Of a DNA stretch of 64,000 nucleotides, positions 35,584 through 44,429 are shown one piece after another; within the stretch, counting starts at the first letter, position 1, and each line of letters begins with the position of its first letter. This DNA comes from Chrysiogenes arsenatis DSM 11915 (GTDB lineage: Bacteria > Chrysiogenota > Chrysiogenetes > Chrysiogenales > Chrysiogenaceae): NCBI RefSeq assembly GCF_000469585.1, contig NZ_AWNK01000006.1:24519-88518 (forward strand), read 5' to 3'. The notes below the pieces were generated by a model. That model was not told where the DNA came from. It made no database searches and saw only the letters and a list, made by a program, of their open reading frames with translations. Made by a program: the position numbers and the translations under genes.

Positions 35584-35916
35584 ATGAAGAGATTTTTAGG
35601 AATTACCGTTATTGCGCTAACGTCCGCGACAGCAGCGTGGTCATTTGACATCAGCGAGTACGAAACGGGCAATGCTGCTCGTGGGCAGTGGGCATGGTTC
35701 ACCGGTCAAAGCCGCGATTGTGCTGACCCAATCCCAGTTCCTGGAAAATTTTCCAGAGCGGAGTGGAAAGAGATGTTCACAACGGCCAAAGATAAGCTTC
35801 CATGTGGCGGAGCAGGGCTGAAAGAGAACACCATCAAGCACGTATTTAAGTTCCTCTACGAGCATGCCTCTGACTCAGAGACACCAATGAAGGAAAAGCC
35901 CGCTTCTTGCGGCTAA
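35584..35916 (+). CDS. Small exported protein of unknown function
   Basis: A 110-residue protein with a signal peptide (LGITVIALTSATAAWS, cleavage near residue 20). The mature part has three cysteines in DCADPIPVP, LPCGGAG and the C-terminal SCG. The sequence context resembles small cytochromes in layout but has no CxxCH, so no covalent heme is expected. AAAGGAG before the ATG is strong. It lies 51 bases before the rhodanese lipoprotein and opposite the octaheme cytochrome, suggesting a periplasmic sulfur or electron carrier; that role is inference. Confidence 0.7.
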   Translation: MKRFLGITVIALTSATAAWSFDISEYETGNAARGQWAWFTGQSRDCADPIPVPGKFSRAEWKEMFTTAKDKLPCGGAGLKENTIKHVFKFLYEHASDSETPMKEKPASCG

Positions 35917-35967
35917 GCAGCAATAGAATTTCGTGCAACTTCATATTTTTTTAAGGAGTGGTGACTT

Positions 35968-37158
35968 ATGTCTTTTTCAAAATGGTCTTTAACGCTTCTG
36001 GTTTCAGTCTTTGCTTCGTTTCTGCTGATTCTTTCCGGTTGCAGTGGGGCAACCGTTGCAACGACAGCACCGGCTGCGTCTGCAGCAGGTCACACGACTC
36101 CAGTTCCACAGGATCCGGCACTGCGCATTACCACAGAAGAAGTAATGAAGCTGTTCGCGATGGAATATGGCGACGCCCCGTTAATTGAAGAAACACTGAA
36201 GAAAAACAAAAGCTTTGTCATGGTGGACGCTCGCCCACTTCCACGTTTCCAAGAAGGGACAATCCCTGGCTCTATCCACATGCCTCCCGCCGCAGTGGCA
36301 GCTAACTTGGACAAATTACCAAAGGACAAGTTGATTATTTTCTGGTGTGGTGGGCTTGCCTGTCCACTTAGCCCGGAAGCAGCTGAAATCGCAAAGAAAA
36401 ATGGCGTTACAAACATCAAGGTTTACTACGAAGGTGATCAGGGCTGGAAAGCTGCTGGTAATTACATGATTTCCGACACCCCTTATGTAAAACGTATGGT
36501 TGATGCTCGCGATAAGGAAAATGTTCTCGTCGTGGACTCGCGCCCAGCACTTGTCTACAATAAAGAGTTCATCCCTGGCTCAGTTTCAATCCCATGGGCG
36601 CAGTTTGAACAGAAAAAGGGCCTACTACCGAACGATAAGAACACGAACCTTATCTTCCTGTGCGGCGGCCATCATTGCGATTTAAGCCATTTTTCCGCCT
36701 CTGCCGCGCTTAAAATGGGCTATAAAAATGTAAAAGTATATTCAGCAGGATTCCCCGATTGGAAAAAATCAAAATTCCCAACATGGGGGAATGAGTCGAG
36801 TGGCATTGTTGCCGCACCAACCAGCGGCCCAAGTGCGGTTATCTCCCCAGAAGACTTCACCAAAGCAGTTGCCTCTGGAAAATATACCGTTATTGATGTT
36901 CGCGGCGCCAGAGAGATTGCCAATGGTATGATTCCAGGCGCGATCAATATTCCAGATGGCGACTTCATGGGCGACTTCCAAAGCGCCATCAAGAAGATCC
37001 CAGCCGACAAGCCTGTGCTTATCCATTGCGCAACGGGCGCACGCGCTGCAGGAGTGTTCTTTGTTATGGAAGATGAAAAGTACAAGCATCCAAAAGGCGT
37101 TCAGTACCTTGATAAGAATATTGCCATCGCTAAAGACGGTTCATTCACGATTAAATAA
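35968..37158 (+). CDS. Triple-rhodanese-domain lipoprotein
   Basis: A 396-residue predicted lipoprotein (lipobox LSGC at residues 22-25) with three rhodanese folds. Domain 1 (about 55-165) has its active-loop Cys in WCGGLACP; domain 2 (about 175-270) has LCGGHHCD; domain 3 (about 290-385) has the standard HCATGARA. Each has the entry motif (VDARPLPRF, VDSRPALVY, IDVRGAREI). The first two loops keep a Cys in the expected place but are unusual in carrying a second Cys. Rhodaneses move sulfane sulfur between carriers. AAGGAG precedes the ATG. Probably anchored facing the periplasm and partner to the octaheme cytochrome and the small exported protein. Confidence 0.85.
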   Translation: MSFSKWSLTLLVSVFASFLLILSGCSGATVATTAPAASAAGHTTPVPQDPALRITTEEVMKLFAMEYGDAPLIEETLKKNKSFVMVDARPLPRFQEGTIPGSIHMPPAAVAANLDKLPKDKLIIFWCGGLACPLSPEAAEIAKKNGVTNIKVYYEGDQGWKAAGNYMISDTPYVKRMVDARDKENVLVVDSRPALVYNKEFIPGSVSIPWAQFEQKKGLLPNDKNTNLIFLCGGHHCDLSHFSASAALKMGYKNVKVYSAGFPDWKKSKFPTWGNESSGIVAAPTSGPSAVISPEDFTKAVASGKYTVIDVRGAREIANGMIPGAINIPDGDFMGDFQSAIKKIPADKPVLIHCATGARAAGVFFVMEDEKYKHPKGVQYLDKNIAIAKDGSFTIK

Positions 37159-37184
37159 CGCGCAGAAGCCCCCCTCTGCCTACA

Positions 37185-37212
37185 AAAAAAGCCCGCGCGA
37201 GCGGGCTTTTTT
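37185..37212. terminator. Bidirectional terminator
   Basis: AAAAAAGCCCGC (37185-37196), GCGA loop, GCGGGCTTTTTT (37201-37212). The perfect stem has A- and T-runs on both sides, so it can stop the rhodanese transcript (+) and the ATPase transcript (-), which converge here. Confidence 0.93.
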
Positions 37213-37225
37213 ATTGCATTGCAGG

Positions 37226-38107
37226 TTATTTCAGCAGATATTTCCCAACCCAGTTTTTCGAAAACTGGAAGGCCGTGCGGCCACACCGTTTCGTTTTCTC
37301 GTGACTCCAGCCAATAGCGGCTGACTCGACCTCTTTCGACCACGGGATAGTCGTGTTCAAACGTTTGCCCCACTGCTCAAAGCACAGTTGAACTGCCTCA
37401 AGATAGCGATCTTGCGAAAATACGTGAAATGGCACCCACAAACCGAAGCGATCAGAGAGTGAGCTTTTCTCTTCCATAATTTCACTCTGCTGCAACTCGC
37501 CTCTCACATATTTCCCCCCAAGATGATCGCCATCGTATTCGGGAAGCAAATAACGACGGTTAGACGTGACGTAAATCAACACGTTTTCTGGCGCAGAGTA
37601 CACCGAACCATCAAGAGCGCTTTTCAGCATCTTGTACGAAAGCTCACCCACCTCGAACGAGAGATCATCACATAACATAATAAAGCGGTATGGCTGACCT
37701 TCAACGGCGGCAAAAATTTCAGCAATATAAATGAGGTCTTCTTTTTCCACCTGAATAACGCGCAACCCTTCAGCGGCATATTCGTTGAGCAGCGCTTTTA
37801 CGATTGATGATTTGCCGGTACCACGTGAACCCCACAGCAGGGCATTATTCGCCGGCAACCCTTGCAAAAATTGCCGGGTATTATTCACCATAATGGCTTT
37901 TTGCTCTTCAACGCCCAACAATTGGTCAAGGCGAGTCGTGTCGGTCACTCTCACTGGCTCAAGATAGCCGGAAAATGAGTGACGACGCCAATTCGCCGCA
38001 TAACAAGTTTTCCATTCAATAGGCTTAATTGCCTTAGGGAGCAACATTTCGACAGAGCTTAATACTCGCTCTAATTGAGCAACAACTTCTGGTTTTAGGT
38101 TTAACAT
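37226..38107 (-). CDS. AAA+ family ATPase (DUF815 type)
   Basis: A 293-residue P-loop ATPase. Walker A GSRGTGKSS is near residues 93-101, Walker B FIMLCDDLSF near 142, and a sensor-like YVTSNRRYLLPE near 182. The pattern matches the DUF815 family, found widely and usually alone, with no settled role. It has no membrane segment. It is monocistronic, converging on the rhodanese gene through a shared terminator and divergent from the nuo operon. I would not assign a partner. Confidence 0.8.
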   Translation of the reverse strand: MLNLKPEVVAQLERVLSSVEMLLPKAIKPIEWKTCYAANWRRHSFSGYLEPVRVTDTTRLDQLLGVEEQKAIMVNNTRQFLQGLPANNALLWGSRGTGKSSIVKALLNEYAAEGLRVIQVEKEDLIYIAEIFAAVEGQPYRFIMLCDDLSFEVGELSYKMLKSALDGSVYSAPENVLIYVTSNRRYLLPEYDGDHLGGKYVRGELQQSEIMEEKSSLSDRFGLWVPFHVFSQDRYLEAVQLCFEQWGKRLNTTIPWSKEVESAAIGWSHEKTKRCGRTAFQFSKNWVGKYLLK

Positions 38108-38266
38108 ACCACTCTCTTTGATTCGTTTTTATGATGCGTAGCGGGCAATTCTATAAGGCAGATTTACCCTGACTGTCAAACGCTAACGGGTAAATAAACC
38201 GGCAAAACAACATTATGGCAATTTCTCTCTACTTAACTGAGGTTACTTCATGGCTGCTATGTGACT

Positions 38267-38285
38267 CAGTGCAAATTTTGCACTG
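38267..38285. promoter_or_regulatory. Long palindrome upstream of nuo operon
   Basis: CAGTGCAAATTTTGCACTG is a perfect 9-bp inverted repeat around one central T, 135 bases before nuoA. It is a good operator candidate for nuo or the divergent ATPase gene. No standard regulator site (FNR, Fur, NsrR) matches it. No confident -35/-10 pair was found in 38108-38419. Confidence 0.45.
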
Positions 38286-38380
38286 CTCCATTGTTAAACA
38301 AAGAACATGACTCTTTTCTTTGCCCAAAAAATCTGATACTCTGTTCTACTGGATTGTATACCGTATACTTTGCTTTTTTC

Positions 38381-38396
38381 CGGCATGAAAATGCCG
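38381..38396 (+). promoter_or_regulatory. GNRA-capped hairpin in nuoA leader
   Basis: CGGCAT-GAAA-ATGCCG, a perfect six-pair stem with a stable GAAA tetraloop, 23 bases before the nuoA ATG. It may affect transcript stability; it has no adjoining U-run on the + strand. Confidence 0.4.
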
Positions 38397-38419
38397 AACA
38401 TTTATTTGAGGGAAGGCCT

Positions 38420-38779
38420 ATGTCTGCAGAACTTGTGATGGCTTCCGTGTTGTTTATCGGTATTGCGCTCATTCTTCCGGCAGTGTTTATCCTGATGAAA
38501 TTCATCGGGCCGCACTCCGACGGCGCAATCAAGAATGACATCTACGAAAGCGGTATCTCGACGATGGTGGGAACTTCGACACAGCGTTTTAGCGTAAAGT
38601 ATTACCTGGTCGCCATTCTCTTCATCATCTTCGACATCGAAGCGATCTTCATGTTCCCCTGGGCGGTGAATGTGCAGGAGTTGGGGATGCATGGCTTTGT
38701 TGCCATGATGATCTTCATTGTCTCGCTGCTCGGTGGTCTGATCTACGTCATTCAGAAAGGAGCGCTGAAGTGGGAGTAG
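38420..38779 (+). CDS. nuoA: NADH-quinone oxidoreductase subunit A
   Basis: A 119-residue, three-helix membrane subunit near the quinone site of complex I. The conserved loop YESGISTMVG (residues 39-48) and the helix motif IFDIEAIFMFPWA near 74 are present. The frame is open for 53 codons upstream, but the ATG at 38420 has GAGGGAAGG before it and gives the family N-terminus. It opens a 14-gene operon, and its stop lies inside the start of nuoB. Confidence 0.95.
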   Translation: MSAELVMASVLFIGIALILPAVFILMKFIGPHSDGAIKNDIYESGISTMVGTSTQRFSVKYYLVAILFIIFDIEAIFMFPWAVNVQELGMHGFVAMMIFIVSLLGGLIYVIQKGALKWE

Positions 38780-39312
38780 GGCAAGTAGGGCTGGAAGCCT
38801 CGTTTGGCAACAGCATCATCACGACACGTATGGATGCCGTCGTTAACTGGGCAAGAACGTATTCGTTGTGGCCAATGATTTACGGAACCGCGTGTTGCGC
38901 AATTGAGTTTATGAGTGCTGCGGCATCGCAACACGACATTTCCCGTTTTGGAGCAGAAGTTGTGCGCTTCTCGCCTCGTCAGGCCGATCTTTTACTGGTT
39001 GCTGGCACCATCACGATGAAACAGGCTCCGATCCTGAAGCGAATCTACGAGCAAATGCCCGACCCCAAATGGTGTGTCAGCATTGGTGCTTGTGCGTGTT
39101 CGGGCGGATTTTACGACAATTACTGCACCTTACAGGGAATCGACCAAGTCGTCCCAGTTGATGCGTACATTTCAGGATGTCCACCGCGTCCGGAAGCTAT
39201 CCTTGACGCGCTGATTCTTATTCAGAAAAAACTTGCTGGCGAAACCGTACTTGTCAACCGCAAGCCTGACTTTAAGGGCTTGTATGACGATGTATTGTCA
39301 GTGAAGGCATAG
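38770..39312 (+). CDS. nuoB: NADH-quinone oxidoreductase subunit B
   Basis: A 180-residue peripheral-arm subunit carrying cluster N2, the last donor to quinone. Ligand motifs are TACCAIEFMS near residue 38, GACACSGGFYDNY near 110, and SGCPPRPEA near 135. The start is a GTG overlapping nuoA by ten bases, with AAAGGAG placed correctly inside nuoA. That overlap implies coupled translation. Length is typical. Confidence 0.95.
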   Translation: MGVGQVGLEASFGNSIITTRMDAVVNWARTYSLWPMIYGTACCAIEFMSAAASQHDISRFGAEVVRFSPRQADLLLVAGTITMKQAPILKRIYEQMPDPKWCVSIGACACSGGFYDNYCTLQGIDQVVPVDAYISGCPPRPEAILDALILIQKKLAGETVLVNRKPDFKGLYDDVLSVKA

Positions 39313-39323
39313 GGGGAATTTTC

Positions 39324-39851
39324 ATGAGTCAATCTCTCTCAAGTGCCGTTCAAGCGAAATGTCCCGGAATCATCAAAGAGGTTATCCAATTTCGCGGCCA
39401 AGAAACGTTTGTGGTAGAAGCGGCACACGTGGCAACGCTGATCGGCAAACTGCGTGATGAATTCGGATTTGCCATGTTGCTCGACATTGCTGGTATCGAT
39501 TATTTGACCTACCCCAAGCCGCAGCCCACCCGTTTTGCGTTAGCCTATGTACTGCGCAATTGGGACACCAATACGGTCGTGTGCGTGAAGGTATACGTGA
39601 ACGACCCACAAGCGGGAGTTCCCACTGTCTCGACACTGTTCAACTGTGCCAACTGGGCGGAGCGCGAAGCGTTTGACCAATTTGGCTTTATCTTTATTGG
39701 CCATCCAAACCTCAAACGAATCCTGAATCACAAGGATTTTGTCGGGCATCCACTGCGCAAAGATTATCCGATAACACGCCGTCATATTTTGGCCGAGTCA
39801 GATAGCTTGATGGATGAAATGGTTCAGCGTCTCAAGGAAAAGGGGGTGTAA
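39324..39851 (+). CDS. nuoC: NADH-quinone oxidoreductase subunit C
   Basis: A 175-residue peripheral-arm subunit that packs against NuoD. The 30-kDa signature reads EREAFDQFGFIF (near residue 112) and HPLRKDYP near 143. It is a separate gene, not fused to nuoD as in E. coli. The next gene starts within its stop codon region (TAATGATG). Confidence 0.94.
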   Translation: MSQSLSSAVQAKCPGIIKEVIQFRGQETFVVEAAHVATLIGKLRDEFGFAMLLDIAGIDYLTYPKPQPTRFALAYVLRNWDTNTVVCVKVYVNDPQAGVPTVSTLFNCANWAEREAFDQFGFIFIGHPNLKRILNHKDFVGHPLRKDYPITRRHILAESDSLMDEMVQRLKEKGV

Positions 39852-41068
39852 TGATGAGTCAAACGACAATCATACCCGAAGCTGATATGCACAAATACCT
39901 CAACACCGACCTCATGTTTTTGAACCTCGGGCCGTCTCACCCTGCAACGCACGGCGCCATCCGCACCTTTGTTGCCCTTGATGGTGAAACGATCATTGCT
40001 GCTGTCAATGAAATCGGCTATCTGCACCGTGGCTTTGAAAAGAGTGTCGAAGTTGGAACATGGAATCAGGTTATTCCGTACACCGACCGATTGAACTACT
40101 GTTCCGCCATGATGAACAACGTTGGTCTGGCCAAAGCGGTCGAAAAAATGCTTGATGTGCAGATCACCGAACGCTGCATATTCATGCGGGTTATCATTTC
40201 TGAACTTTCACGCATTATCGATCACCTTGTTTGTATTGCTGCCAACCTCGTTGATATGGGCGCGTTAACGAACTACTGGTATCTCTACAACCAGCGCGAG
40301 TATGTGTACGATTTCCTCTCGAAACTTACGGGCGCGCGTTTGACGAACTCCTTCACACGAATTGGTGGCATGTATCACGATTTCCATGAAGGTTGGGAAG
40401 TTGAACTCGAAGAAATGCTCAAAAAGTGTGAAACCGGTACGCTCGAATCGCTCACACTCGTCAAGAAAAACCGTATTTTCCAGGATCGCACACAAGACAT
40501 TAGTTGTGTAAGCGCTGCCGAAGCACTTTCGCACGGATTTACCGGCCCATGCCTTCGCGCGAGTGGCGTAGGGTATGACTTGCGTAAAGACGCTCCGTAC
40601 TACCACTATGACCAATTTGATTTCGAAATTCCTGTCGGATCAAAGGGTGATATCTACGATCGCTTTATGGTTCGCTATGAAGAGATCTTCCAGTCGATGA
40701 AAATTGTCCGCCAGGCCATGAAAATGATCCCCGGCGGTTCCGTCAACGTTGATAATCCTTCGGTATTCCTGCCGAACAAATCGGATGTCTACAGCAACAT
40801 TGAAGCATTGATGAACCACTTCAAGTTGATTTTTGACGGCGTAAAGGTACCGGCGGCGGAATTATACGATTCAACCGAAGCGGCCAACGGCGAACTTGGT
40901 TTTTATATGATTTCAGATGGCAGTGGCCATCCATACCGCATCAAAGTACGTCCGCCATGTTTTTACATGATGAGTGCGTACGCCGACATGGTAGAAGGGA
41001 CGATGGTGGCTGATTCAGTAATCAACCTTGGCAGTATCAACATTATCGCAGGTGAGTTGGACCGATGA
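39851..41068 (+). CDS. nuoD: NADH-quinone oxidoreductase subunit D
   Basis: A 405-residue, 49-kDa-type subunit that forms the quinone pocket with NuoB and is related to NiFe-hydrogenase large subunits. GPSHPATHGAIR near residue 27 and EIGYLHRGFEK near 56 contain the quinone-site His residues. The hydrogenase-type metal ligands are absent, as expected. Two adjacent ATGs (39851 and 39854) are both possible starts. It overlaps nuoE by four bases. Confidence 0.95.
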   Translation: MMSQTTIIPEADMHKYLNTDLMFLNLGPSHPATHGAIRTFVALDGETIIAAVNEIGYLHRGFEKSVEVGTWNQVIPYTDRLNYCSAMMNNVGLAKAVEKMLDVQITERCIFMRVIISELSRIIDHLVCIAANLVDMGALTNYWYLYNQREYVYDFLSKLTGARLTNSFTRIGGMYHDFHEGWEVELEEMLKKCETGTLESLTLVKKNRIFQDRTQDISCVSAAEALSHGFTGPCLRASGVGYDLRKDAPYYHYDQFDFEIPVGSKGDIYDRFMVRYEEIFQSMKIVRQAMKMIPGGSVNVDNPSVFLPNKSDVYSNIEALMNHFKLIFDGVKVPAAELYDSTEAANGELGFYMISDGSGHPYRIKVRPPCFYMMSAYADMVEGTMVADSVINLGSINIIAGELDR

Positions 41069-41571
41069 GTGCAGAAGTAAAGCCCACACGGGCGAACAAA
41101 CCATTCGTTTTCAATGCAGAAAACGAAGCTAAGTTTCAAAAGCTCCTCACGCGCTACCCGGACACCGCGGCGCTCAATCTTCCAGGCCTGTGGCTGATAC
41201 AGCAACAGGACGGTTGGATCAGCTACGAGGCCATGGAGTATCTTGCGGAGCGGATCAATATTCCCGTCACGCAGGTGTATGAAGTCGCAACGTTCTACAC
41301 CATGTACAATTTGCAGCCAGTGGGAAAATACCATTTTCAGGTTTGCCGTACCCTTTCGTGCGAACTGCGCGGTGGCGAGGAAATTCTGGCGCACCTGACC
41401 AAGAAACTCGGCATTAAGCCGGGTGAGACCAGCAAAGATGGTCGCTACACGCTCACAAAAGTTGAGTGTCTTGGATCGTGCGGCTCTGGGCCGATGTTCC
41501 AGTTAAATGACGATTATCACGAGTGGTTGACTGTTGAAAAAGTCGACGAAATACTCGCGAAACTACCGTAG
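41065..41571 (+). CDS. nuoE: NADH-quinone oxidoreductase subunit E
   Basis: A 168-residue thioredoxin-fold subunit with 2Fe-2S cluster N1a. Ligands are in CRTLSC near residue 94 and CLGSC near 135. The usual proline-containing follow-up reads GSGPMFQLND. Helices at the N-terminus include LPGLWLIQQQDGW. Overlaps nuoD by four bases; nuoF follows after 12. Confidence 0.95.
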   Translation: MSAEVKPTRANKPFVFNAENEAKFQKLLTRYPDTAALNLPGLWLIQQQDGWISYEAMEYLAERINIPVTQVYEVATFYTMYNLQPVGKYHFQVCRTLSCELRGGEEILAHLTKKLGIKPGETSKDGRYTLTKVECLGSCGSGPMFQLNDDYHEWLTVEKVDEILAKLP

Positions 41572-41583
41572 GAAGGGGGAAAT

Positions 41584-42861
41584 ATGGCTGTACAAGAAGT
41601 AAAAGTCCTCAGCGCCAAATATGGCATCAAGGATTCACGTACACTGGCCGTTGCCCGCGCTCACGGTGGGTATTCGCAAATTGAAAAAGCCTTCAGCATG
41701 GAACCGGCACAGATCGTTGAAATGGTCAAGGCCAGTGGCCTGCGTGGCCGTGGTGGTGCTGGCTTCCCAACCGGTATGAAGTGGTCGTTCCTGCCCAAAG
41801 GGCTAGACAAACCAACGTACCTCTGCATCAACTCTGATGAATCAGAACCGGCTACATTTAAAGATCGCCAGATCATCGAAAACGATCCGCACATGCTGAT
41901 CGAAGGGATTATCATTACGTGTTGGGCCATCAACTCACATGATGCCTACATTTATATCCGTGGTGAATTCGTCCGTCAGGCTGAAATGCTGAACACAGCG
42001 ATTGACGAAGCCTACGCGGCTGGTCTGCTCGGCGAAAAGGCTTGCGGTAAGGACTTCCGCGTTGATATTACGGTTCACCGTGGCGCAGGCGCGTATGTTT
42101 GTGGTGAAGAAACTGCTTTGATTGAATCGATAGAAGGGAAAAAGGGGCAGCCCCGTTCCAAGCCTCCCTTTCCGGCGGTTGTCGGTCTCTTCCAATGCCC
42201 GACGATTATCAACAACGTGCAAACGATTGCTTCTGTGCCGTACATCATTGAACACGGCGCCGAAGGGTATCGCAAGTTTGGCACGGAAAAGAGTGCCGGA
42301 ACATTCTTGTTCGGTATCAGCGGTCACGTGAATAAGCCAGGTGTGTACGAAACCGAGCTTGGCGTTTCCATGAAAGGCTTCATCGAAGACCTTGCGGGAG
42401 GCGTGTGGAAAAATCGCAAACTCAAAGCGGTTATCCCGGGTGGCTCTTCGACGCCGATTATGACTCCCAAAGAGGTTGAAACCTGCATGCTTGACTATGA
42501 GTCAATCGTAGAGCATGGCTCAATGCTCGGCTCGGGCGGAATAGTCGTCCTGGACGAAACGGTGTGCATGGTGAAGTCGCTGAAAAACCTGCTTTACTTC
42601 TACCATCACGAATCGTGTGGCCAGTGCACCCCGTGCCGTGAAGGAACCGGGTGGATTTACAAGATTGTCTCCAATATCGAAGCAGGCAAAGGGAAAATGT
42701 CTGACCTCGATTTGCTCCTGGAGCTGGCAGACAACATGGAAGGAAAGACGGTATGCGTCCTTTCCGGCGCGGCGGCCATGCCGACTCGCAGCTACATCCA
42801 GAAGTTTCGCCACGAATTTGAAGAACACATCAAACTGGGCAAATGCCCGTTTGCCGGGTGA
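41584..42861 (+). CDS. nuoF: NADH-quinone oxidoreductase subunit F (NADH/FMN)
   Basis: A 425-residue subunit that oxidises NADH through FMN and passes electrons to cluster N3. The nucleotide site has GRGGAGFPTGMKWSF near residue 54, the FMN/NADH loop GAGAYVCGEETALIESIEG near 165, and the 4Fe-4S ligands in ESCGQCTPCREG near 341. Length is standard. GAAGGGGG precedes the ATG. The presence of nuoE and nuoF implies a true NADH-oxidising complex rather than a ferredoxin-type 11-subunit form. Confidence 0.96.
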   Translation: MAVQEVKVLSAKYGIKDSRTLAVARAHGGYSQIEKAFSMEPAQIVEMVKASGLRGRGGAGFPTGMKWSFLPKGLDKPTYLCINSDESEPATFKDRQIIENDPHMLIEGIIITCWAINSHDAYIYIRGEFVRQAEMLNTAIDEAYAAGLLGEKACGKDFRVDITVHRGAGAYVCGEETALIESIEGKKGQPRSKPPFPAVVGLFQCPTIINNVQTIASVPYIIEHGAEGYRKFGTEKSAGTFLFGISGHVNKPGVYETELGVSMKGFIEDLAGGVWKNRKLKAVIPGGSSTPIMTPKEVETCMLDYESIVEHGSMLGSGGIVVLDETVCMVKSLKNLLYFYHHESCGQCTPCREGTGWIYKIVSNIEAGKGKMSDLDLLLELADNMEGKTVCVLSGAAAMPTRSYIQKFRHEFEEHIKLGKCPFAG

Positions 42862-42872
42862 GGGGAGAAACG

Positions 42873-44429
42873 ATGTCAAAATTGATAACCATGAACGTCG
42901 ATGGTCAGGAGTTGCAAGTTGAAGAGGGGAAAAACCTCATCGACGCGCTTTCCGCTGTCGGTATCCATATTCCCCACTTCTGCTACCATCCCGCGCTCGG
43001 GTTTGATGGCAACTGCCGCATGTGTCTGGTAGAAGTCGAGGGAGCCCGCGGGCCACAAATCGCCTGCAATACTCCAGTAAAAGAAGGGATGAAAGTTTCT
43101 CTCAGCTCAGAATCATCCATGAATCTGCGCCGTAAGGTACTGGAATTCGAACTGATTAACCACCCGCTTGATTGCCCAATCTGCGATCAGGCTGGTGAGT
43201 GCAAGCTGCAAGACTACTACATGGAAGCTGGCCTTTCTAAAAGCCGGATGGAAGTAGAAAAAGTTGCCAAAGAAAAGAATCTCGACTTTGGCTGTGGCGT
43301 TGTGCACGACCAAGAGCGTTGCGTACTGTGCGCCCGCTGTGTCCGTTTTCTGCGTAAATATACAAAAACGGCGGAACTTGGTATTGTCAACCGTTGCGAC
43401 AAAGCAAAAGTTACCACCTTCCCAGAGAAGCCCATCAATAACCGCTACGCACTGAACGTAGTCGATATTTGCCCGGTTGGAGCCATGACGAGCCGTGATT
43501 TCCGTTTCAAGCAGCGGGTCTGGTTCATGTCTTCCGAAAAGAGCGTGTGTCACGGCTGTGCCAAGGGGTGCAGTATTTACGTTGACCACAATCAAGAAAA
43601 GTACAAAGCAGAGCGGGTGTACCGTTTCCGCCCACGTGAAAATGCGCAAGTCAATGGGCACTTTATGTGTGACGCTGGCCGCTTGAGCTATCGCAAGGAA
43701 AACGAAAACCGTCTCACGACGGCCAAAGCCAGCGAGCGTTTTGAGGCGGTCGATATCGCCACCTCGCAAGCGGTGGCACTGCTAAGCGCTGCGAAAGGCA
43801 AAGCTGTCTTTATCGTTTCGCCAAGCTGGACAACCGAACAAATGGCGGTCGCCAAATCGTTGGCCACTCATTACGATGGATACCTTTCTGGCTACGCCGA
43901 TGGATATATCGTGAAAGGTGATGGCGATGACCTTTTGCTTAAAGAGGACAAAGCCGCCAACCGCGCTTCGCTGGAGCTGCTCGGTATTAGCACCGATCGC
44001 CAAAAGCTGATCAGCAACCTGAAAACGGCAGAAGTGGTCGTTGTTCTCAACAACGATCTATCGCTCACGGCTTCAGACAAACGCGAATTTGAAGCGCTCT
44101 TTGCTGGCAAGCAGGTTATTTTTGTTGGCTCACACCGTATTGCCCTCGCGGATTCCGCGCAAACGGTGATTCCATGCGCTTCGTACACCGAGTACGCTGG
44201 TGTGGTCGTCAACGTCGACAGTATCCTGCAAGAAGTTACTTGTGCCATCGAAAAAGAGTGCTTTGCGCGCCGTCCCGAACAGGTGATGGCGGCACTCAGT
44301 GGTAACGCCATCAAAGCGGAACTCGGTGCCGTTCGCCAACAATTGAGTGCCAGCGTACCAGCTTTGGCGCAGGTTGATTGGAACGCAATCCCTGAAAATG
44401 GGTTGAATCTGAAAGGGGGTGCTCAATGA
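42873..44429 (+). CDS. nuoG: NADH-quinone oxidoreductase subunit G, short form
   Basis: A 518-residue iron-sulfur subunit. Cluster ligands are visible in order: 2Fe-2S (FCYHPALGFDGNCRMC near residue 33), the His/Cys site (LDCPICDQAGECKLQD near 97), a 4Fe-4S site (CVLCARCVRF near 150, ICPVGAM near 200), and the N7-type set (CHGCAKGC near 225, then Cys about 28 further). The C-terminal part is only about 250 residues, against 500-650 in most homologues, so much of the molybdopterin-like domain is missing. The frame ends naturally, overlapping nuoH. The ATG at 42873 follows GGGGAG; an upstream open extension overlaps nuoF and is rejected. Confidence 0.92.
   Translation: MSKLITMNVDGQELQVEEGKNLIDALSAVGIHIPHFCYHPALGFDGNCRMCLVEVEGARGPQIACNTPVKEGMKVSLSSESSMNLRRKVLEFELINHPLDCPICDQAGECKLQDYYMEAGLSKSRMEVEKVAKEKNLDFGCGVVHDQERCVLCARCVRFLRKYTKTAELGIVNRCDKAKVTTFPEKPINNRYALNVVDICPVGAMTSRDFRFKQRVWFMSSEKSVCHGCAKGCSIYVDHNQEKYKAERVYRFRPRENAQVNGHFMCDAGRLSYRKENENRLTTAKASERFEAVDIATSQAVALLSAAKGKAVFIVSPSWTTEQMAVAKSLATHYDGYLSGYADGYIVKGDGDDLLLKEDKAANRASLELLGISTDRQKLISNLKTAEVVVVLNNDLSLTASDKREFEALFAGKQVIFVGSHRIALADSAQTVIPCASYTEYAGVVVNVDSILQEVTCAIEKECFARRPEQVMAALSGNAIKAELGAVRQQLSASVPALAQVDWNAIPENGLNLKGGAQ

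Noticed and set aside
35584-35916. Small c-type cytochrome
   Set aside because: The size and location fit, but there is no CxxCH motif.
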